Shown here piece after piece: positions 20,869 through 32,460 of a stretch of 64,000 bases of DNA. The position numbers and the translations under genes are program-made. This DNA comes from Ascochyta rabiei (taxonomy: Eukaryota; Ascomycota; Dothideomycetes; Pleosporales; Didymellaceae), in the NCBI RefSeq assembly GCF_004011695.2, contig NC_082409.1, positions 1,054,001-1,118,000 of the forward strand. Direction: 5' to 3'. Numbering within the stretch: the stretch's first letter is position 1; each line of letters starts with the position of its first letter. The notes below the pieces were generated by a model. The model was not told where the DNA came from. It worked only from the letters and a program-made list of their open reading frames with translations, and did no database searches.

Positions 20869-22419
20869 ATGGCGCATGACGACTCAGAATTCAGCTCTTC
20901 CGACGAGGAGATCTTAGAGCATCAAGTGGGTTCGAGGAAGAGAAGAAAGCTTTCACCAAGTGCTGAGGACTCTGATCAATCCTCTGAAGGCGCCCAGACG
21001 GCGGCCCCAGCCCCAGTGCAGCCAGTGTCAACAATCTCGAGGATCAAGACGAAGAGCCGATCTAGCCAAAATGAGACCCAGACTTCTGCGTCGTTACGTC
21101 CTTCAGGACCACCTACAAAGGAAAAGCTGAGCTTCGCTTCTATCGATGTAGCTCCCTGGTTGGTTGCTTCTCTGTCGTCCATGGAAATCAAACGGCCCAC
21201 CGGAATTCAAGCGGCTTGCATTCCGGAAATTCTCAAAGGCAGAGACTGCATTGGAGGGAGTCGTACTGGTACAGGTAAAACTGTAGCCTTCTCGGTGCCC
21301 ATCATGCAGAAGTGGGCAGAGGATCCTGTAGGCATCTTTGGGCTCATCATCACCCCAACGAGAGAACTGGCCATCCAGATCTTCGAGCAGGTCAAGGCGA
21401 TATCAGCACCTCAGTCGATGAAACCTATTCTTATTACCGGTGGAGCGGATCAACGTGAGCAGGCGATCAACTTGGCCTCCCGACCGCATATAGTGGTTGC
21501 AACACCCGGACGCCTGGCAGAACACATCAAAACCTCTGGAGAGGACACCATTTGCGGTCTGCGGCGCGTCAAGTTCGTCGTCTTCGACGAAGCCGATCGA
21601 CTGCTTACACCAGGGAAGGGCAGTATGCTTCCAGATCTCGAAACCTGCCTCTCGGTCGTCCCGCCACCGACACAGCGCCAGACGCTCCTTTTCACCGCTA
21701 CAGTAACACCAGAGGTTCTTGCGCTGAAAGAGCAACCACGCCCCGGCCGCCCACCGATCTTCGTGTGTGAAGTCGATACCGAGGAACTTGCTGTCCCACC
21801 CAAGCTGCAGCAGAAGTATATCCAGACGCCCGTCACACACAAGGAATGCTACCTGCACGTTGCTCTCGAGACACCCGAGAATCTCAAGAAATCTGTCATC
21901 ATCTTCTGCAACCGCACGAAGACGGCCACTCTACTCGAATACATGCTTCGCCTGCTGGGCCATCGCGTCACAGCTCTTCACTCTGGCCTCAAGCAATCCG
22001 ATCGCGTCAACAACCTCGCTCGCTTCCGTGCACAAGCTGCACGCATCCTCGTTGCAACTGATGTTGCGGCTCGAGGTCTTGATATTCCAGAAGTAGCGCT
22101 GGTCATTAACTACGATGTACCTCGCGATCCGGATGACTACATTCACCGTGTTGGTCGTACAGCTCGTGCAGGACGCGTAGGAACCAGCATCACACTGATC
22201 GGGCAACGAGACGTCGAGCTGATTCTCGCCATCGAGAAGCGTGTAGGCAAGAAGATGGAGGAATACGAAGAGGAGGGCGTCAGCATCGAGGGCAGGGTTG
22301 TACGCGACGCGTTGAAGCCAGTTACGGAGAAGAAGCGTGAGGCGATGTTGCAGATCGAGGAGGGGCGAGACGTGTTGGGCAAGAGAAAGACTGGCATGCA
22401 AAAGCGTAGAGCTAACTAG
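20869..22419 (+). CDS. DBP8: ATP-dependent RNA helicase DBP8 (DEAD box)
   Basis: Nucleolar DEAD-box RNA helicase for 40S subunit assembly and 18S rRNA processing; in yeast Esf2 stimulates it. Single exon, 516 residues. Motifs in order: an acidic Ser-rich N-terminus; Q-motif region [11 protein letters not shown]...[11 protein letters not shown]; motif [10 protein letters not shown]; Ia TPTRELA; TPGRL; DEAD box VFDEADRLL; motif III as TAT in LLFTATVT rather than [27 protein letters not shown]; and [11 protein letters not shown]. The Lys/Arg-rich C-terminus resembles other Dbp8 proteins. The ATG at 20869 gives the acidic start [14 protein letters not shown], usual for the family. No intron is needed. 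Confidence 0.95.
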   Translation: MAHDDSEFSSSDEEILEHQVGSRKRRKLSPSAEDSDQSSEGAQTAAPAPVQPVSTISRIKTKSRSSQNETQTSASLRPSGPPTKEKLSFASIDVAPWLVASLSSMEIKRPTGIQAACIPEILKGRDCIGGSRTGTGKTVAFSVPIMQKWAEDPVGIFGLIITPTRELAIQIFEQVKAISAPQSMKPILITGGADQREQAINLASRPHIVVATPGRLAEHIKTSGEDTICGLRRVKFVVFDEADRLLTPGKGSMLPDLETCLSVVPPPTQRQTLLFTATVTPEVLALKEQPRPGRPPIFVCEVDTEELAVPPKLQQKYIQTPVTHKECYLHVALETPENLKKSVIIFCNRTKTATLLEYMLRLLGHRVTALHSGLKQSDRVNNLARFRAQAARILVATDVAARGLDIPEVALVINYDVPRDPDDYIHRVGRTARAGRVGTSITLIGQRDVELILAIEKRVGKKMEEYEEEGVSIEGRVVRDALKPVTEKKREAMLQIEEGRDVLGKRKTGMQKRRAN

Positions 22420-22819
22420 ACAGTCTGAAATTCCAAGTACAGAAGTACGACCGTAATTCATCCCGTTTCCAGCCAGAATCTCCATCGTTGTAAACACCAT
22501 CTAATCATATACGCCTCACACGCTCACAAGTCACTCCTGCTGTAAAGCGTGAGTTGTACTGTACAGCCAATCAACAGCCAGCGATCCCCGCAGCCAAAAC
22601 GGCAGGTGCTGCCGATGACGCTATCCTCAACAAGGCTGTGATGTGGACGTTCTCGCAAAGTACTGCCAGAATCCAGAGGTACACATCACGTGGTATAGAG
22701 TCATTGCGAAACGCGAGGACGCAAGAGGGTATAAGTATAGACGACAGGCTGGCAGCAACTCCAAACGGGAATTTAGAACCCAATCCTGAGACTTGGAAAC
22801 GTACTTCACCACGGCGGTA
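22420..22819. other. Intergenic region between DBP8 and the PPOX-like gene
   Basis: 400 bp holding the 3' UTR of DBP8 and the promoter of the next gene on the same strand. No further feature was seen. Confidence 0.5.
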
Positions 22820-23685
22820 ATGGCATCACCGGAGTATCCTAAAACAGCAGCCAACAAGCTGGGCCGGTTGGCGAATCGAGGTAGAACCAGCCCAGAGATT
22901 GCAATTGAAAGATCTACAATACCTCACTGTCCAACGTGGACTAATCCTCGACAGGTCAATACGACTTCGCAACCATCCACACCCTGCTCAACACCTGCCC
23001 TGTTCTCCACGTCTCCTTCAATGACCCAGAGCATCCCTTCCCCGTAGTCCTGCCCATGCTCGGCTGCACAGGCTCCTTCTCCGCCCCCTCCGCAGACCCC
23101 AGCACATCACCGCAAGACCTCTACATCCACGGCTACGTATCCGGACGGCTCTTCCAAAAGGGCAAAGAAGCCAGCCTTGAGCACAATGACGCAGGCCTCC
23201 CCGTCACAGTGGCAGCGACGTTCCTCGACGGCCTCGTCCTGGCCCTAGCCCCCTTCCACAACTCGTGCAATTACCGCAGCGCCGTCGCGTACGGCTACGC
23301 CGGTCTCGTGACAGACGAAGCCGAGGCGCTCTACGCTATGCAGCTGATCACGGATAACCTGCTGCCCTCGCGCTGGGCCAAGAGTAGGAGTCCGCCCACC
23401 AAGGTGGAACTCAGCAGCACGTCGATTCTCAAGGTGCGGATTGTGTCGGCGAGCGCCAAGATCAGGGAGGGCGGGCCGTCTGAGGATCGCGCGGATCTGA
23501 AGGATGCTGGGCTGGTGGGGCGGACGTGGACGGGCGTTGTGCCGCACTGGGGCACGTGGGGCGAGCCGGTCGAGGGGAGGCAGAATGGGTGTCGGGAGGT
23601 GGAAGCGTATATTGAGGAGTGGCGGGTGAAGGAGACTAGTAGAGCGAGGAACCACGCTTTTGCAGCGATTGAGAAGGGAAGTTGA
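22820..23685 (+). CDS. FMN-binding split-barrel protein (pyridoxamine 5'-phosphate oxidase-like)
   Basis: Predicted flavin-nucleotide-binding protein of the fungal PPOX-like group (Pyridox_ox_2 type); substrate unknown. Exons 22820..22880 and 22955..23685 give 263 residues. The short first exon (MASPEYPKTAANKLGRLANRG) joins in phase to QYDFATIHTLLNTCPVLHVS, the conserved first strand of the family. Further motifs are PFPVVLPMLGCTGSF, LYIHGYVSGRLFQ, VAATFLDGLVLALAPFHNSCNYRS and TDEAEALYAMQLITDNLLPSRW; the HNSCNYRS and GYAGLVTDEAEAL stretches are typical. The protein ends with a region ending VPHWGTWGEP followed by a charged tail. Convergent with the P450 gene, whose 3' end is 80 bp away. Confidence 0.88.
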
Positions 23686-23765
23686 TACAACTACCATCTA
23701 TCTGCACACGCTCGAACGCTAGATTGGATTCATGTGGACAAACAACAAACTCCTGCCCCAACCCT

Positions 23766-25437
23766 TCAAGTCCTCCTTGGCCTGAACCTCGTGTTGAAGT
23801 TCTTCTGCGTGACAAACCAGGCGTTGTGCGTCTTCCACTCAGCGCCAGGGTGCTCGAGCTCAATCTCAAACCTGCGCAGGAAACTAGGAACCAGCTTGTA
23901 GATCTCCAGCAGGCTGATATTCTTGCCGATGCACGTGCGCGCCCCAGCGCCAAACTGCAGCATAGTGCCCTTCATCTCCTTGAGCTTGTCGGGGCTGGCG
24001 TCGAGCCAGCGCTCCGGGCGGAAGGCGTCGACGTCGGCCCCGAAGACCTCCGGGCGTCGGTGCACGACCCATGCGTTGCAGCCTACGATTGTGCCGCCGG
24101 GGATGTGCTCGTCGAGGATCTGCATGCCCTTTTTTGGCACGACGCGCTCGAGGATCAGGCCTGGGGCGGGATGCAGGCGGAACGATTCCTGGACGACGGC
24201 ATCGAGGTAGGGGAGTTTTTGGGCTTCGGGCCAGGAGACGGTTTTGTCGGCGCGGTCTTCGATTATACCATCTGCGACTGCCGTGTCGAGTTCGTGCATC
24301 AGCTTCGTGTAGACGTCGGGGTGTTTGACGAGGAAGTAGAAAACGGCGGAGAGCGAGATGGCGGTTGTTTCTGACCCTGCGAAGACCATGGATGAGCAGG
24401 TGGACAGGATGCGGTTGTCGTCCATGAATGGGTGGTCGTGGGATGCTTGGGCGAATTTGCAGAGCAGGTCGACACCGAGTGGGTTCGCGCGCTCGTCGTC
24501 GGAGAGGCCGAATTGCTTGATCTTTGAGACTTGCTGGGCGCGCTCGTTGGAGCGGGAGAGTGCGAAGAGGGTCACAGGGTGGACGCGTTTGTCGAGGCCG
24601 ATGCGTTGGGCGAAGAGGCTGATGGGGTTTTTCCAAAGAAGGCGATCGAGAACAGGTATCTGGCCGACCTGGTTCTTGTGAGTACGAGTTCTGAGATTAT
24701 CTGGCGAAGGACTCCTTACCGGTGCAACATAGTCGAAGAACTTGCCCAAGAACTCGATGATGTTGTCGACATCTTTGTTGCCTTCTACAAAGCCAAGTCG
24801 TTTGCTCCAAGTCAAGTCTCCAATGACGTCAAATGCGAAGAATTGCAGCCACTGGCTAAAGTTACAGCTTTTGCCAGTGTCGGCGAACATTGCTTCCGTC
24901 TTGTCGAGCCAATAGGTCATTGTGGAGTTGACAAGAGGCTCGTAGTTGATCAGCGAGCTCATGGCGAATGCATTGTTCACGCAACGACGGTACTTGGCGT
25001 GGAAATCCTCATCGGTGGTGGAAAACAAGGAGTACAAAGGCTTTCCATTTGCGACAGCGCCTTGGACTGGGTAAAAATCGGACTGTGAACTATCAATATC
25101 CGTGTGCACACTCCGTGACCGAGCAACATACCTTATACACGCCCTTGTTCAGACCGTAGATAGCTTTGATAGCTCTTGGATCCGCAAAGGAGAGAACGTT
25201 TGGTCCCAGCCTGACGATATCGCCATGCTTACGATGCAATGCAATGTTGGTCCAGTGGTGGTTCTTCTTTGACACATCCCATAGCCTCCACCAGTTGCTG
25301 TAGCCAGCTAATGTCGGTCCGGGGTACTTGTTGAGTCCTTTCCAATACTTGTTGCTGATGAGATGGCCTGCGACGAGGGAGACCAGTACGATTGGCCAGT
25401 ATCGTACCAAAGTTGGTAGTATCTCGTTCAGGAGCAT
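23766..25437 (-). CDS. Cytochrome P450 monooxygenase, pisatin-demethylase-like
   Basis: Haem monooxygenase, probably anchored in the ER by its N-terminal helix (VRYWPIVLVSLVAGHLI). Exons complement(23766..24668, 24720..25082, 25132..25437) give 523 residues. Motifs: PPGP-like NKYPGPTLAG; I-helix AGSETTAI with the oxygen-activating Thr; ExxR in ESFRLHP; PERW-type FRPERWL; and the haem loop FGAGARTCIGKNI with the Cys ligand near residue 467. The 51-nt second intron (24669-24719) is a multiple of three and has no stop, so naive reading would retain it; GTAAGG..CAG borders and family continuity support removal. General similarity suggests the pisatin demethylase/benzoate hydroxylase group; the substrate cannot be told from sequence. 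No biosynthetic cluster genes flank it. Confidence 0.92.
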
Positions 25438-27251
25438 AGTGTTGTCACTTCGCAAACAGGAGGTGGTCAGGAGAGACTCTAGTAGAGAGGTACTCTGCTT
25501 CCACTTCGTATCGAGGGCGTCGAGTCTTAATATTCATAGTCATCGATCGGGCGCCTTCTGACGCACAGTGTCACGCATGGTTCGGAGCAGATTCGGCATC
25601 ATGTTGGGCTACTTAAGATTAGAGTCTATCGGCAGTTGTTGAATGCGTTGACAACGCTAGGGAGCCGCTGCTTAAACTGTGGGGAGTAGCCCCGGGGCGC
25701 GGGGTAATTAGGCGAGTCTCAACACCATGAATCTGCATTTCCCACCCTTATTGCCGCCCCAAATAGCAGACAGCTACTGTGAGAGGTTCGCACTCACTGT
25801 TTCCCTATCTCACTGCATTTTCAAGGGTTTTACCACACAGGACGCGAGCTTCTCACATCGCATGCTCCGTCACCTTTCCCCACGTCCGTTATATGAAGAG
25901 GTGGCAACAATTCCGGAGGCTCCGAGTTGCTTCTAATATGAACTGCCGACAATGTTCCTTTCGATCGCAAGGGCTGGTGACCCGAACGTGAGATATCGGC
26001 AGTTGTTACCAGCTCGGCAGATGCGTTATGCTGTCTCCCAGTTGCTGCTTAAGATCCGGACTACCCGAGGCGGTCACCTGCACGTGACCTTGCCTGAGGC
26101 TAGGTAAATAATCACGTCATCTTTACATCGATGGCTGTAAAGGTATCTATAGAGGCAATATCTTCAATTTTATGTCTCTGTCTCATAACATTGAAAGGTC
26201 GTCGTGGAGTCTACTCTCTAATCGATAAACGCCTTGAAAGTATGATGATGCCTGCTGGATGTTCTCGACCATGCTCCCCCACGCCGAGCGCGGTTGTAAC
26301 ATCACAATTCATGCAGCACCGATCTGTGCTATGAATAGCAGCATGAACAGTCCGTGAGGCGACGTGGTCTCGGTCCCTAAACAACAAAGAATCAGAGGCT
26401 TCGTACGATTGTTGCAGGTGATACCATGATCCTTGTGCAGGTGGGTGTCAAACGATGGCATGTTTTGCGAAGCGCCGGCATTGAACAGTGATGGAGTGTG
26501 CATCGCCAAGGACCATACGGCAGCAACCTGGTACGTGGTACTATGGCACAGTGATGCTCACTCGATGTTGTCGACCTCTGCAAGCCTCGTCAACCGCTTT
26601 GTGCCTGTGCCTGCGGTTGCCATGTGCAGGGAGGTTCGTGGAAGATTACCGAGCCACCTCACCTCCCGAGTTCCCCGACCGCTTAGCCTTCACACCTTCA
26701 TCTGCGTCGTCTCTGGAAGCGAGCGCCTCATGCGAGTGATTGTGAATATCGGCCCATGGATTGTAGGCTTCCGTAATCCACGAACGCCCAGCTGTCGTTC
26801 AAGGATCAACATGGCAGCAGAATCGAGACATCGCCCGCAATCTTACCACACACTGATCTGCATTCGGACCCCTGGACCCTATAATACTCAACAACTTCCC
26901 GATTCTGTTCGTTGTGCATCGACAGAGTTGGGTGGTGACGACTGCTGTTCAGGTATTCGTTAGGAATGGATGAATCAGAGACGACGGGGAGTGTTGAGGT
27001 GTGTGCCGTAAAGACAGAGTGAAACATTCACGGACAACTCTAGCTCCATGGCTTTGAACGGTGTGTGCTGCATGTGAATAGATACTTTCTCACACACGTG
27101 CCGTCCCGCGGGTCAAGAACGTTGAGAATGGGCCACAAGGCTTGCAGCGGGTTGCGCGACTTTCTCCGCACTGTGCAACCTCTGTAGAAACGCTTTGGCG
27201 CCACCAACGTGTTGGTGAAGTGCATGTGAAGGAGGTGCTCAAGTGAAGCGT

Positions 27252-27576
27252 TACTATGGTCTCCGGCGAAAGTACAAAGGAGCTGGTATTTGGTCTTGCA
27301 CCGCACACCATGCTAAACTAGGCCTATTCGGTGCAAGACCAGATGCCAGCTCCTTCGTAGCGTCCTATGGCCAGTGCGGTGGGTCTTGTGCAGAAACGCC
27401 TACTTACCAATATTTATAACGGGCGGGCACGGATGCTGTTGCAGATGACAGAGAGAGAAGATGTCCGCTGATTGGTGTAAAGCTAAGAAAGCCTCGGAAG
27501 TCGGACTTGCCAAGCCTCTGCTTTTCCTCCACATTGCACTGGCCATGGGACTCTACTTTCGCCGGAGACCATAGTA
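27252..27576. repeat. 23-bp perfect inverted copies about 300 bp apart
   Basis: The 23-bp stretch at 27252-27274 (starting TACTATGGTCTCCGG) recurs exactly in reverse complement at 27554-27576. The outer pair encloses a second, longer inverted repeat. No transposase frame lies between them. Confidence 0.9.
27277..27355. repeat. 27-bp imperfect inverted repeat
   Basis: The arms at 27277-27303 and 27329-27355 match at 25 of 27 positions, with a 25-nt spacer. Both differences are C/T transitions, with T in the left arm. A hairpin could still form through G-T pairs in RNA. Confidence 0.9.
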
Positions 27577-28628
27577 CAAGCAACTGTAGCGATAGGAGGT
27601 TGACAGGTTCATCCTTGTCCGAGCGGACGGGACAGAGGAAAACGAAGGGTGCATGCCTGCGCGGAATTTCTTGATGGCCGGTGGACGGGACAAGGCAACC
27701 TCTAAGAGGTGCTGGCGGCTGGGTGAGTCACTGAGCTCCACGTCGGTGTGCATGCTGTGTGCGCTTACAACACGCAGCGGCAGGTTTTGAAACGGTGCGG
27801 AAGAGTCAGCCAAAGCGTGCAGATACTGACCATGATGATGAGGTCGCAGGAGGCCACACGTCACTTGAAAGGTTTTCTAGAGTGGATGAAGCCTGCAACG
27901 AGGGACGAGGATGTGGAGACGGGCGCCGCCGCTTGAAGCCGGCTCTAGCGTTGCTCGACCCCTGTCAAGCTGAGAATATCTCGAAGCAGCAAAGAGCGAG
28001 TCCAAATTCATGCTCTGCATGCACGTTGCCTCCGCAGCAGTGCTCTCATCAGAGTGCCCAGCGAAGCAGCATCGCCAGTCCGCCACGGCCGGCCCCGTGG
28101 TGTTGCGTGCTGCCCCACAATACTCGTTTACCGTGAGGCGTGAGGCGCAGACACTGCCGATCCAGGCTGCAGGCTTCAAGGCATCTTTGCAGCTGTCTGC
28201 AGGGTTTGAAACATGGCAGATGTATAACACGATCGATAAGAAGACCATGGCCGTGCAGACGCGTCTTGGGACAGGCTGATCTGGGGCCGCTAGCACTTGC
28301 GCAATCGCCTCGAAGTGCACCCGTCGCAGGGAGAGCGTCCCAATGGCAGACGCAAGCTGAGGACAGCAAGCAGCTCCTGAAACAAAGTCGCACTCTGGCA
28401 TGCTCGCCTGCAGGAGATGCCATCATGCCCGTTTACGATCAGGCGTAGCATCGGATAGTGCTAAGAGGACGACTCCGGAGCCATGAGGTCGGCGCGTCCG
28501 AGATGTGCGCTCCGGCGCCAGCACAGCCTCTTCGGCTACTCAGTCAGGTGGCGCATGACGCCGGGCCCTCCGCGTGAGCAACATGCGCGATGATGCGGTG
28601 TGGGGTTGCTTGAGCAGGCTGCTGTTGC

Positions 28629-28664
28629 GCACAAGCTGATGCTTCTGCACAAGCTGATGCTTCT
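28629..28664. repeat. 18-bp perfect tandem duplication
   Basis: GCACAAGCTGATGCTTCT occurs twice without a spacer. Confidence 0.9.
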
Positions 28665-28700
28665 TCACGCGCTCAGAGGTGCTCGAGAAGCGGGTTTGTT

Positions 28701-28791
28701 AGATGCTGGATGCTAGATGCTAGATGCTGGATGCTAGATGCTAGATGCTAGATGCTAGATGCTCGAGGCTGGAGGCTAGAGGCTAGAGGCT
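28701..28791. repeat. Heptamer minisatellite, 13 units
   Basis: Thirteen consecutive 7-bp units. The first nine are AGATGCT or GGATGCT and the last four are variants of RGAGGCT. Confidence 0.95.
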
Positions 28792-29772
28792 TGAGCGGCG
28801 GATGCGATGCCTGCTCTGATCCCTGCTGAGCCAGGTGATTGGGCTGAGCGGGTTGCGCCCACGGCTAGCTCCAAGTAACGTCGTCCTGTAGGTGAGCCAA
28901 GGCGAGGTCGTCGACGCCCACCTTGGTCGAACGCTTCGAGACACCACGAGCAGCGGGGCCTGTCTTGGTCGTCGTCCCTTTATCCACAGCGCGCCCAAAA
29001 GGGCACCAAGGCCGCTGCGGGGCGTGCTCCCTCTGGCCGTCGAGGATAAGCTTCTGGAACCCAGCAGGAAGCGCAGTCTCTACAGGCACACTCCTCGCGC
29101 AAATCGCGTGTACCGTGTAGAGGCGCGGACAAACATGCTTCTGTGGGATGCGCGAGAGGCTGATCAAGCACCCTCCCGGCCGTCATCTCCGTCTGCAGAG
29201 CCTAGAGGGGCATCTCGCTGGGCTTGTGAGCCACGAGGACTTCGCAATCTTTCCGTACGCACTACGCATCCACGCATGCGCAACGCGGTGCGTCGCTTCA
29301 GGCCAGCTTAGAAGCGACTAAACCTGCAGCTGCAGGCTCTCGCCATAATCATATGCACGTTCGGGCAAGCTAGGTAGGTGCGCAGTGCAGCGAAACGGGG
29401 CAGTGTGCATGCCCCTCTGCCGGGATGCTGTGGCCATGCCGAGCAGCCCTTGATCGACCGACGCTTGCACTGGCAAGCTCTAACGCTCCTGCGCTCCTAC
29501 GCTCCTACGCTCTTAAGAAAGATGCCACCCTCAGCACTAGCCTCTCCCTACCCTCCACCTCACACCTCGCCCTCCCCTCTCCTCATCCTCATTCGCCCGC
29601 CCTCTTGTCTCCTCCTCTCTACCTCCACGGCGAGCCCTGCAAACAGAAAAATTTCATCCGCCTGAGACAACGGTTTTCTTCTACTTTCGTTTGTTCCCTT
29701 CGTTCTGCTGATTCTTTCGTCCCATCTAATATCGCCTGTCTCGCATACAACGCACCGACCCTCCCCACCACC

Positions 29773-30828
29773 ATGCCGATCCAGTTGCTACCCGCCTCGG
29801 CTGCCGCCTTTGCGCCACGCTCCACCGTCAACGTAGTCTTGAGCTCCAAAGCCGAGCCGTGGTTGACACAAACTCTGAAGCGCGTCAACCGGGTAAAGCG
29901 CCCGCTGAACAGCGTGCAGCAGCACACACGGTGCCTCACAGAGACGCTCTCCGGCAAGAACGCCATTTGGTCGCTGAGCTCCATCATGGTCCCCAAGGCT
30001 CCGGATGCGGAACTGCGCAGGGACGCCAACCCCCTGGTCGAGGCGCTGTTCAACTACCAGCTCATCCACATCGAGGCCTACGTCGTACACGTCGACATGG
30101 TTTCACAGCATGAGGTTGCATTCAAGCTTACACAGGACACCATCGATGCGCTCATCGAGTACCACAAGGACATCTACTCGGTCGACGTGTCTGCCAGCAC
30201 CTGGGAGTGGGCCGAGAAGGAGCAGCAGGTCAAGAAGCTGCAGGACGGATTCGTGCAGGCCGTCAACCGCTACGTCTTCCGCACGGGCGCACGAGCGCTG
30301 GAGGGGATGGAGGACGAAGGCGCCGGAGAGCTACTCGAAGGCCGAGGGGAGGACGTCAAGGCCGCCATCATGGGCCTGTTCCTGCCTCTTCTCCCTCCTC
30401 CCCCCAGGATTGTCGATGTCGTGCGTCCTGCTCCTCTTCTCCCCAGCACCCCTGGCGCTGCCAACTGGTGGCAACCCACGCAGTATCTCTCACCACCCCA
30501 GATGGACTCGTGGAGAGTGCTCCCGTCGACGCCCAGCCCGACCATCACGACCTGCAGTGAGCACTCGCCCACGTACTGGAGCACCATGGGCACGCAGAGC
30601 ATGGAGCCCTTCCAGCTGCCGTCGCCCACGCCATCGTTCAGCCAGCCATGCTACCACTCGACGGGGGCGTACTACAGCCCGCCTCAGGCCATGGCGCCCA
30701 TTCCCTGCCTCCCCCTGCCGAGCGTGCTAGCCCAGCAATGCGGGTCCAGCGCAACGCACGGTGGGTTTGGCAGCGGCGGATTCGGGTGGGACACGGGGTT
30801 CGCAACCCAGTACGCAGCGTTCACATAA
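29773..30828 (+). CDS. Unrecognised protein, 351 aa
   Basis: I do not recognise this protein. The ATG at 29773 has a strong fungal context (CACCACCATG) after a CT-rich leader; the frame is open further upstream but there reads as low-complexity leader sequence. Residues about 1-200 look like a folded helical domain: KRVNRVKRPLNSVQQHTRCL, NPLVEALFNYQLIHIEAYVV and WEWAEKEQQVKKLQDGFVQA. The C-terminal 150 residues are rich in Pro, Ser, Gln and Tyr, and end in a Gly/Phe-rich tail (GGFGSGGFGWDTGFATQ), suggesting a disordered region. No signal peptide or membrane helix is seen. Alternative starts would only lengthen the N-terminus. Codon use is strongly GC-ending, as in neighbouring genes. Confidence 0.7.
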   Translation: MPIQLLPASAAAFAPRSTVNVVLSSKAEPWLTQTLKRVNRVKRPLNSVQQHTRCLTETLSGKNAIWSLSSIMVPKAPDAELRRDANPLVEALFNYQLIHIEAYVVHVDMVSQHEVAFKLTQDTIDALIEYHKDIYSVDVSASTWEWAEKEQQVKKLQDGFVQAVNRYVFRTGARALEGMEDEGAGELLEGRGEDVKAAIMGLFLPLLPPPPRIVDVVRPAPLLPSTPGAANWWQPTQYLSPPQMDSWRVLPSTPSPTITTCSEHSPTYWSTMGTQSMEPFQLPSPTPSFSQPCYHSTGAYYSPPQAMAPIPCLPLPSVLAQQCGSSATHGGFGSGGFGWDTGFATQYAAFT

Positions 30829-31790
30829 GTCGAATGCGTGCGTCTGTGATGGCCTGTCCCTCGGTCGAAGGCTGGAAGCGCGGACCTGGCCCGTCCTCCA
30901 AGCGCACCACGTCTCTCGACACGCCTGGTTCGAGACTCTGAGCGATGCATGCCATGTTGTCAACCCCCCCACACAACATGCGAACATGGGACGGCGTTTC
31001 ATCGACTTTAGCGAGCGTTTGCTTTGATTTTCCTCTTCTTCTCCCCTCTCTTGGCGTACACGTCTCTTGATACCTGTTTGATACTCCAGCGAGCGATTTG
31101 TTTTGTGATTGTCCTTGTCATGATTATGACGTTGCCTCCCTAGTCGGACGGCTTGTTTCTTTACTGCATCTCTGGGAGGTTTGCATTTGCTTTGCATCAT
31201 CACGGAAGACACGGATACAGACAGCCTCGCGGCTTCCTCGAGTCGGGCACTCGAGTTCTCTTCTTCGAGTTGTCGGATTGTTTTAGTTTGGTTTTAATGT
31301 CGTCACGATGGGGACGTTTTGGGTGCGAGCTCTTCATGGAGTCTGGCCAGATCCAGCTTTGTGCGTGGGCGCATCACGTTTACGTTCCTGCCCGCTCGGC
31401 CTGGTATGGAATGCCAGCTGGACGAAGCTGAGATGCGGGTGGCGGCAGGAAAAGTTATGCACGCGTCTCGACGACGCCGCTGCAGTAGCTCCGTCTCTGG
31501 TGGTCTGGCGTGGAGGGTTGGCGGAGGAGGGCGTGCGCAGGGTCGTGACAAGAGCACGCCAGTCGTGGTCTTGGCTGAAGGGTGGTCCTCTGCTTGCGGA
31601 GCAAACACGCTGTCGCCCTGCGCACGCCCTTGGTTTGTCGACTCGAGACTAGCAGAACAGCAGAGACACCAGTCCAGGGTCCCGGTGGCTCCTGGCCACT
31701 CCACTGGTGGGGTGTAGAATACCTTGCAACACAGAAGCTAGCTTCTCTACGTTATGCAGTCTAACTCTAATTGAAAAGACCATGCTACTT

Positions 31791-31902
31791 GACTTGAGCC
31801 CAGAATACCATGTGTCTGGATGCATGAATTTGGTGACTTTAAACCAGAATACCATGTGTCTGGATGCATGAATTCAGTGACTTGAACCCAGAATACCATG
31901 AC
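31791..31902. repeat. 44-bp tandem repeat, about 2.5 copies
   Basis: The motif CAGAATACCATG recurs at 31801, 31845 and 31889. The first two units continue with TGTCTGGATGCATGAATT; the third diverges after 12 bases. Confidence 0.9.
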
Positions 31903-32352
31903 TCTAGATGCAAGAGCACGAGCACGAGCACGGTCAACGACGGCTGAAGTCTGGGGAAGCAGCGGGCGAGCGGGGCAGCGTCTCAAAATAGACGGGATTG
32001 CACTGCAGTGCATTGCCTTTGCTCACGGCCAAAGGCAGGCAGGGAACCACGACAAGCGACCCAGGACCAACAACCAACGACCAACGACCAACGAGCCTGG
32101 TGAGGAGAATAAGCCCGGACAATGAATAAGCAGGCTGCCGGTGCGAGTCAAGTGTTGGGAGCGAGCAACTGTCTTTGTTTCGGCCGGCGTTGCAGGGCTC
32201 GGGCATTGGCATTTCGGTGGGGAGGGCAGCCGCTTGCACATGCTTGCGACAAATGCTTGTCTCGTCCCAGCGCGCTCCCCACCTACCTCGAGCACGCCAC
32301 CGTACGCATGGCGCCTGCCTGGCCGCAGTGAAGAGCGACCATCTAGAAGAGG

Positions 32353-32422
32353 ACAAGCACAAGCACAAGCACAAGCACAGGCACAGACACAAGCACAAGC
32401 ACAGGCACAAGCACAAGCACAG
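32353..32422. repeat. Hexamer (AGCACA)n array before the GID4 start codon
   Basis: About 11-12 copies of AGCACA with a few A/G variants end some 40 bp before the inferred GID4 ATG, probably inside its promoter or 5' leader. None of its frames is joined to the GID4 frame. Confidence 0.9.
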
Positions 32423-32460
32423 GGGCGATAGCGACGACGACAGCGACGGCGACAGTAACG

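Larger units (their letters stand above)
25438..29772. other. 4.3-kb region with no recognised gene, containing repeats
   Basis: This is the longest gene-free stretch in the window. Open frames are short and none shows a domain. It contains two inverted-repeat pairs around 27.25-27.58 kb, an 18-bp duplication at 28.63 kb and a heptamer array at 28.70 kb, listed separately. The last 270 bases (about 29500-29772) are CT-rich, as in fungal promoters and 5' leaders. Some of it may be decayed mobile DNA (inference). Confidence 0.5.
30829..32460. other. Intergenic region with tandem repeats
   Basis: About 1.6 kb between the 351-aa gene and GID4. It holds a 44-bp tandem repeat near 31.8 kb and a hexamer array next to the GID4 start, listed separately. 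Open frames here lack recognisable domains. Confidence 0.5.

Noticed and set aside
22820..25437. Possible secondary-metabolite cluster around the P450 gene
   Set aside because: No polyketide synthase, peptide synthetase, terpene cyclase or cluster-type regulator lies nearby; the neighbours are a helicase and a PPOX-like protein.
26433..26963. 176-codon plus-strand frame in the gene-free region
   Set aside because: No recognisable motifs and composition like the surrounding noncoding DNA.
28892..29311. 139-codon plus-strand frame rich in Arg, Pro and Ala
   Set aside because: Overlapping frames of similar length exist on both strands, as expected from GC-rich sequence; nothing favours this one.
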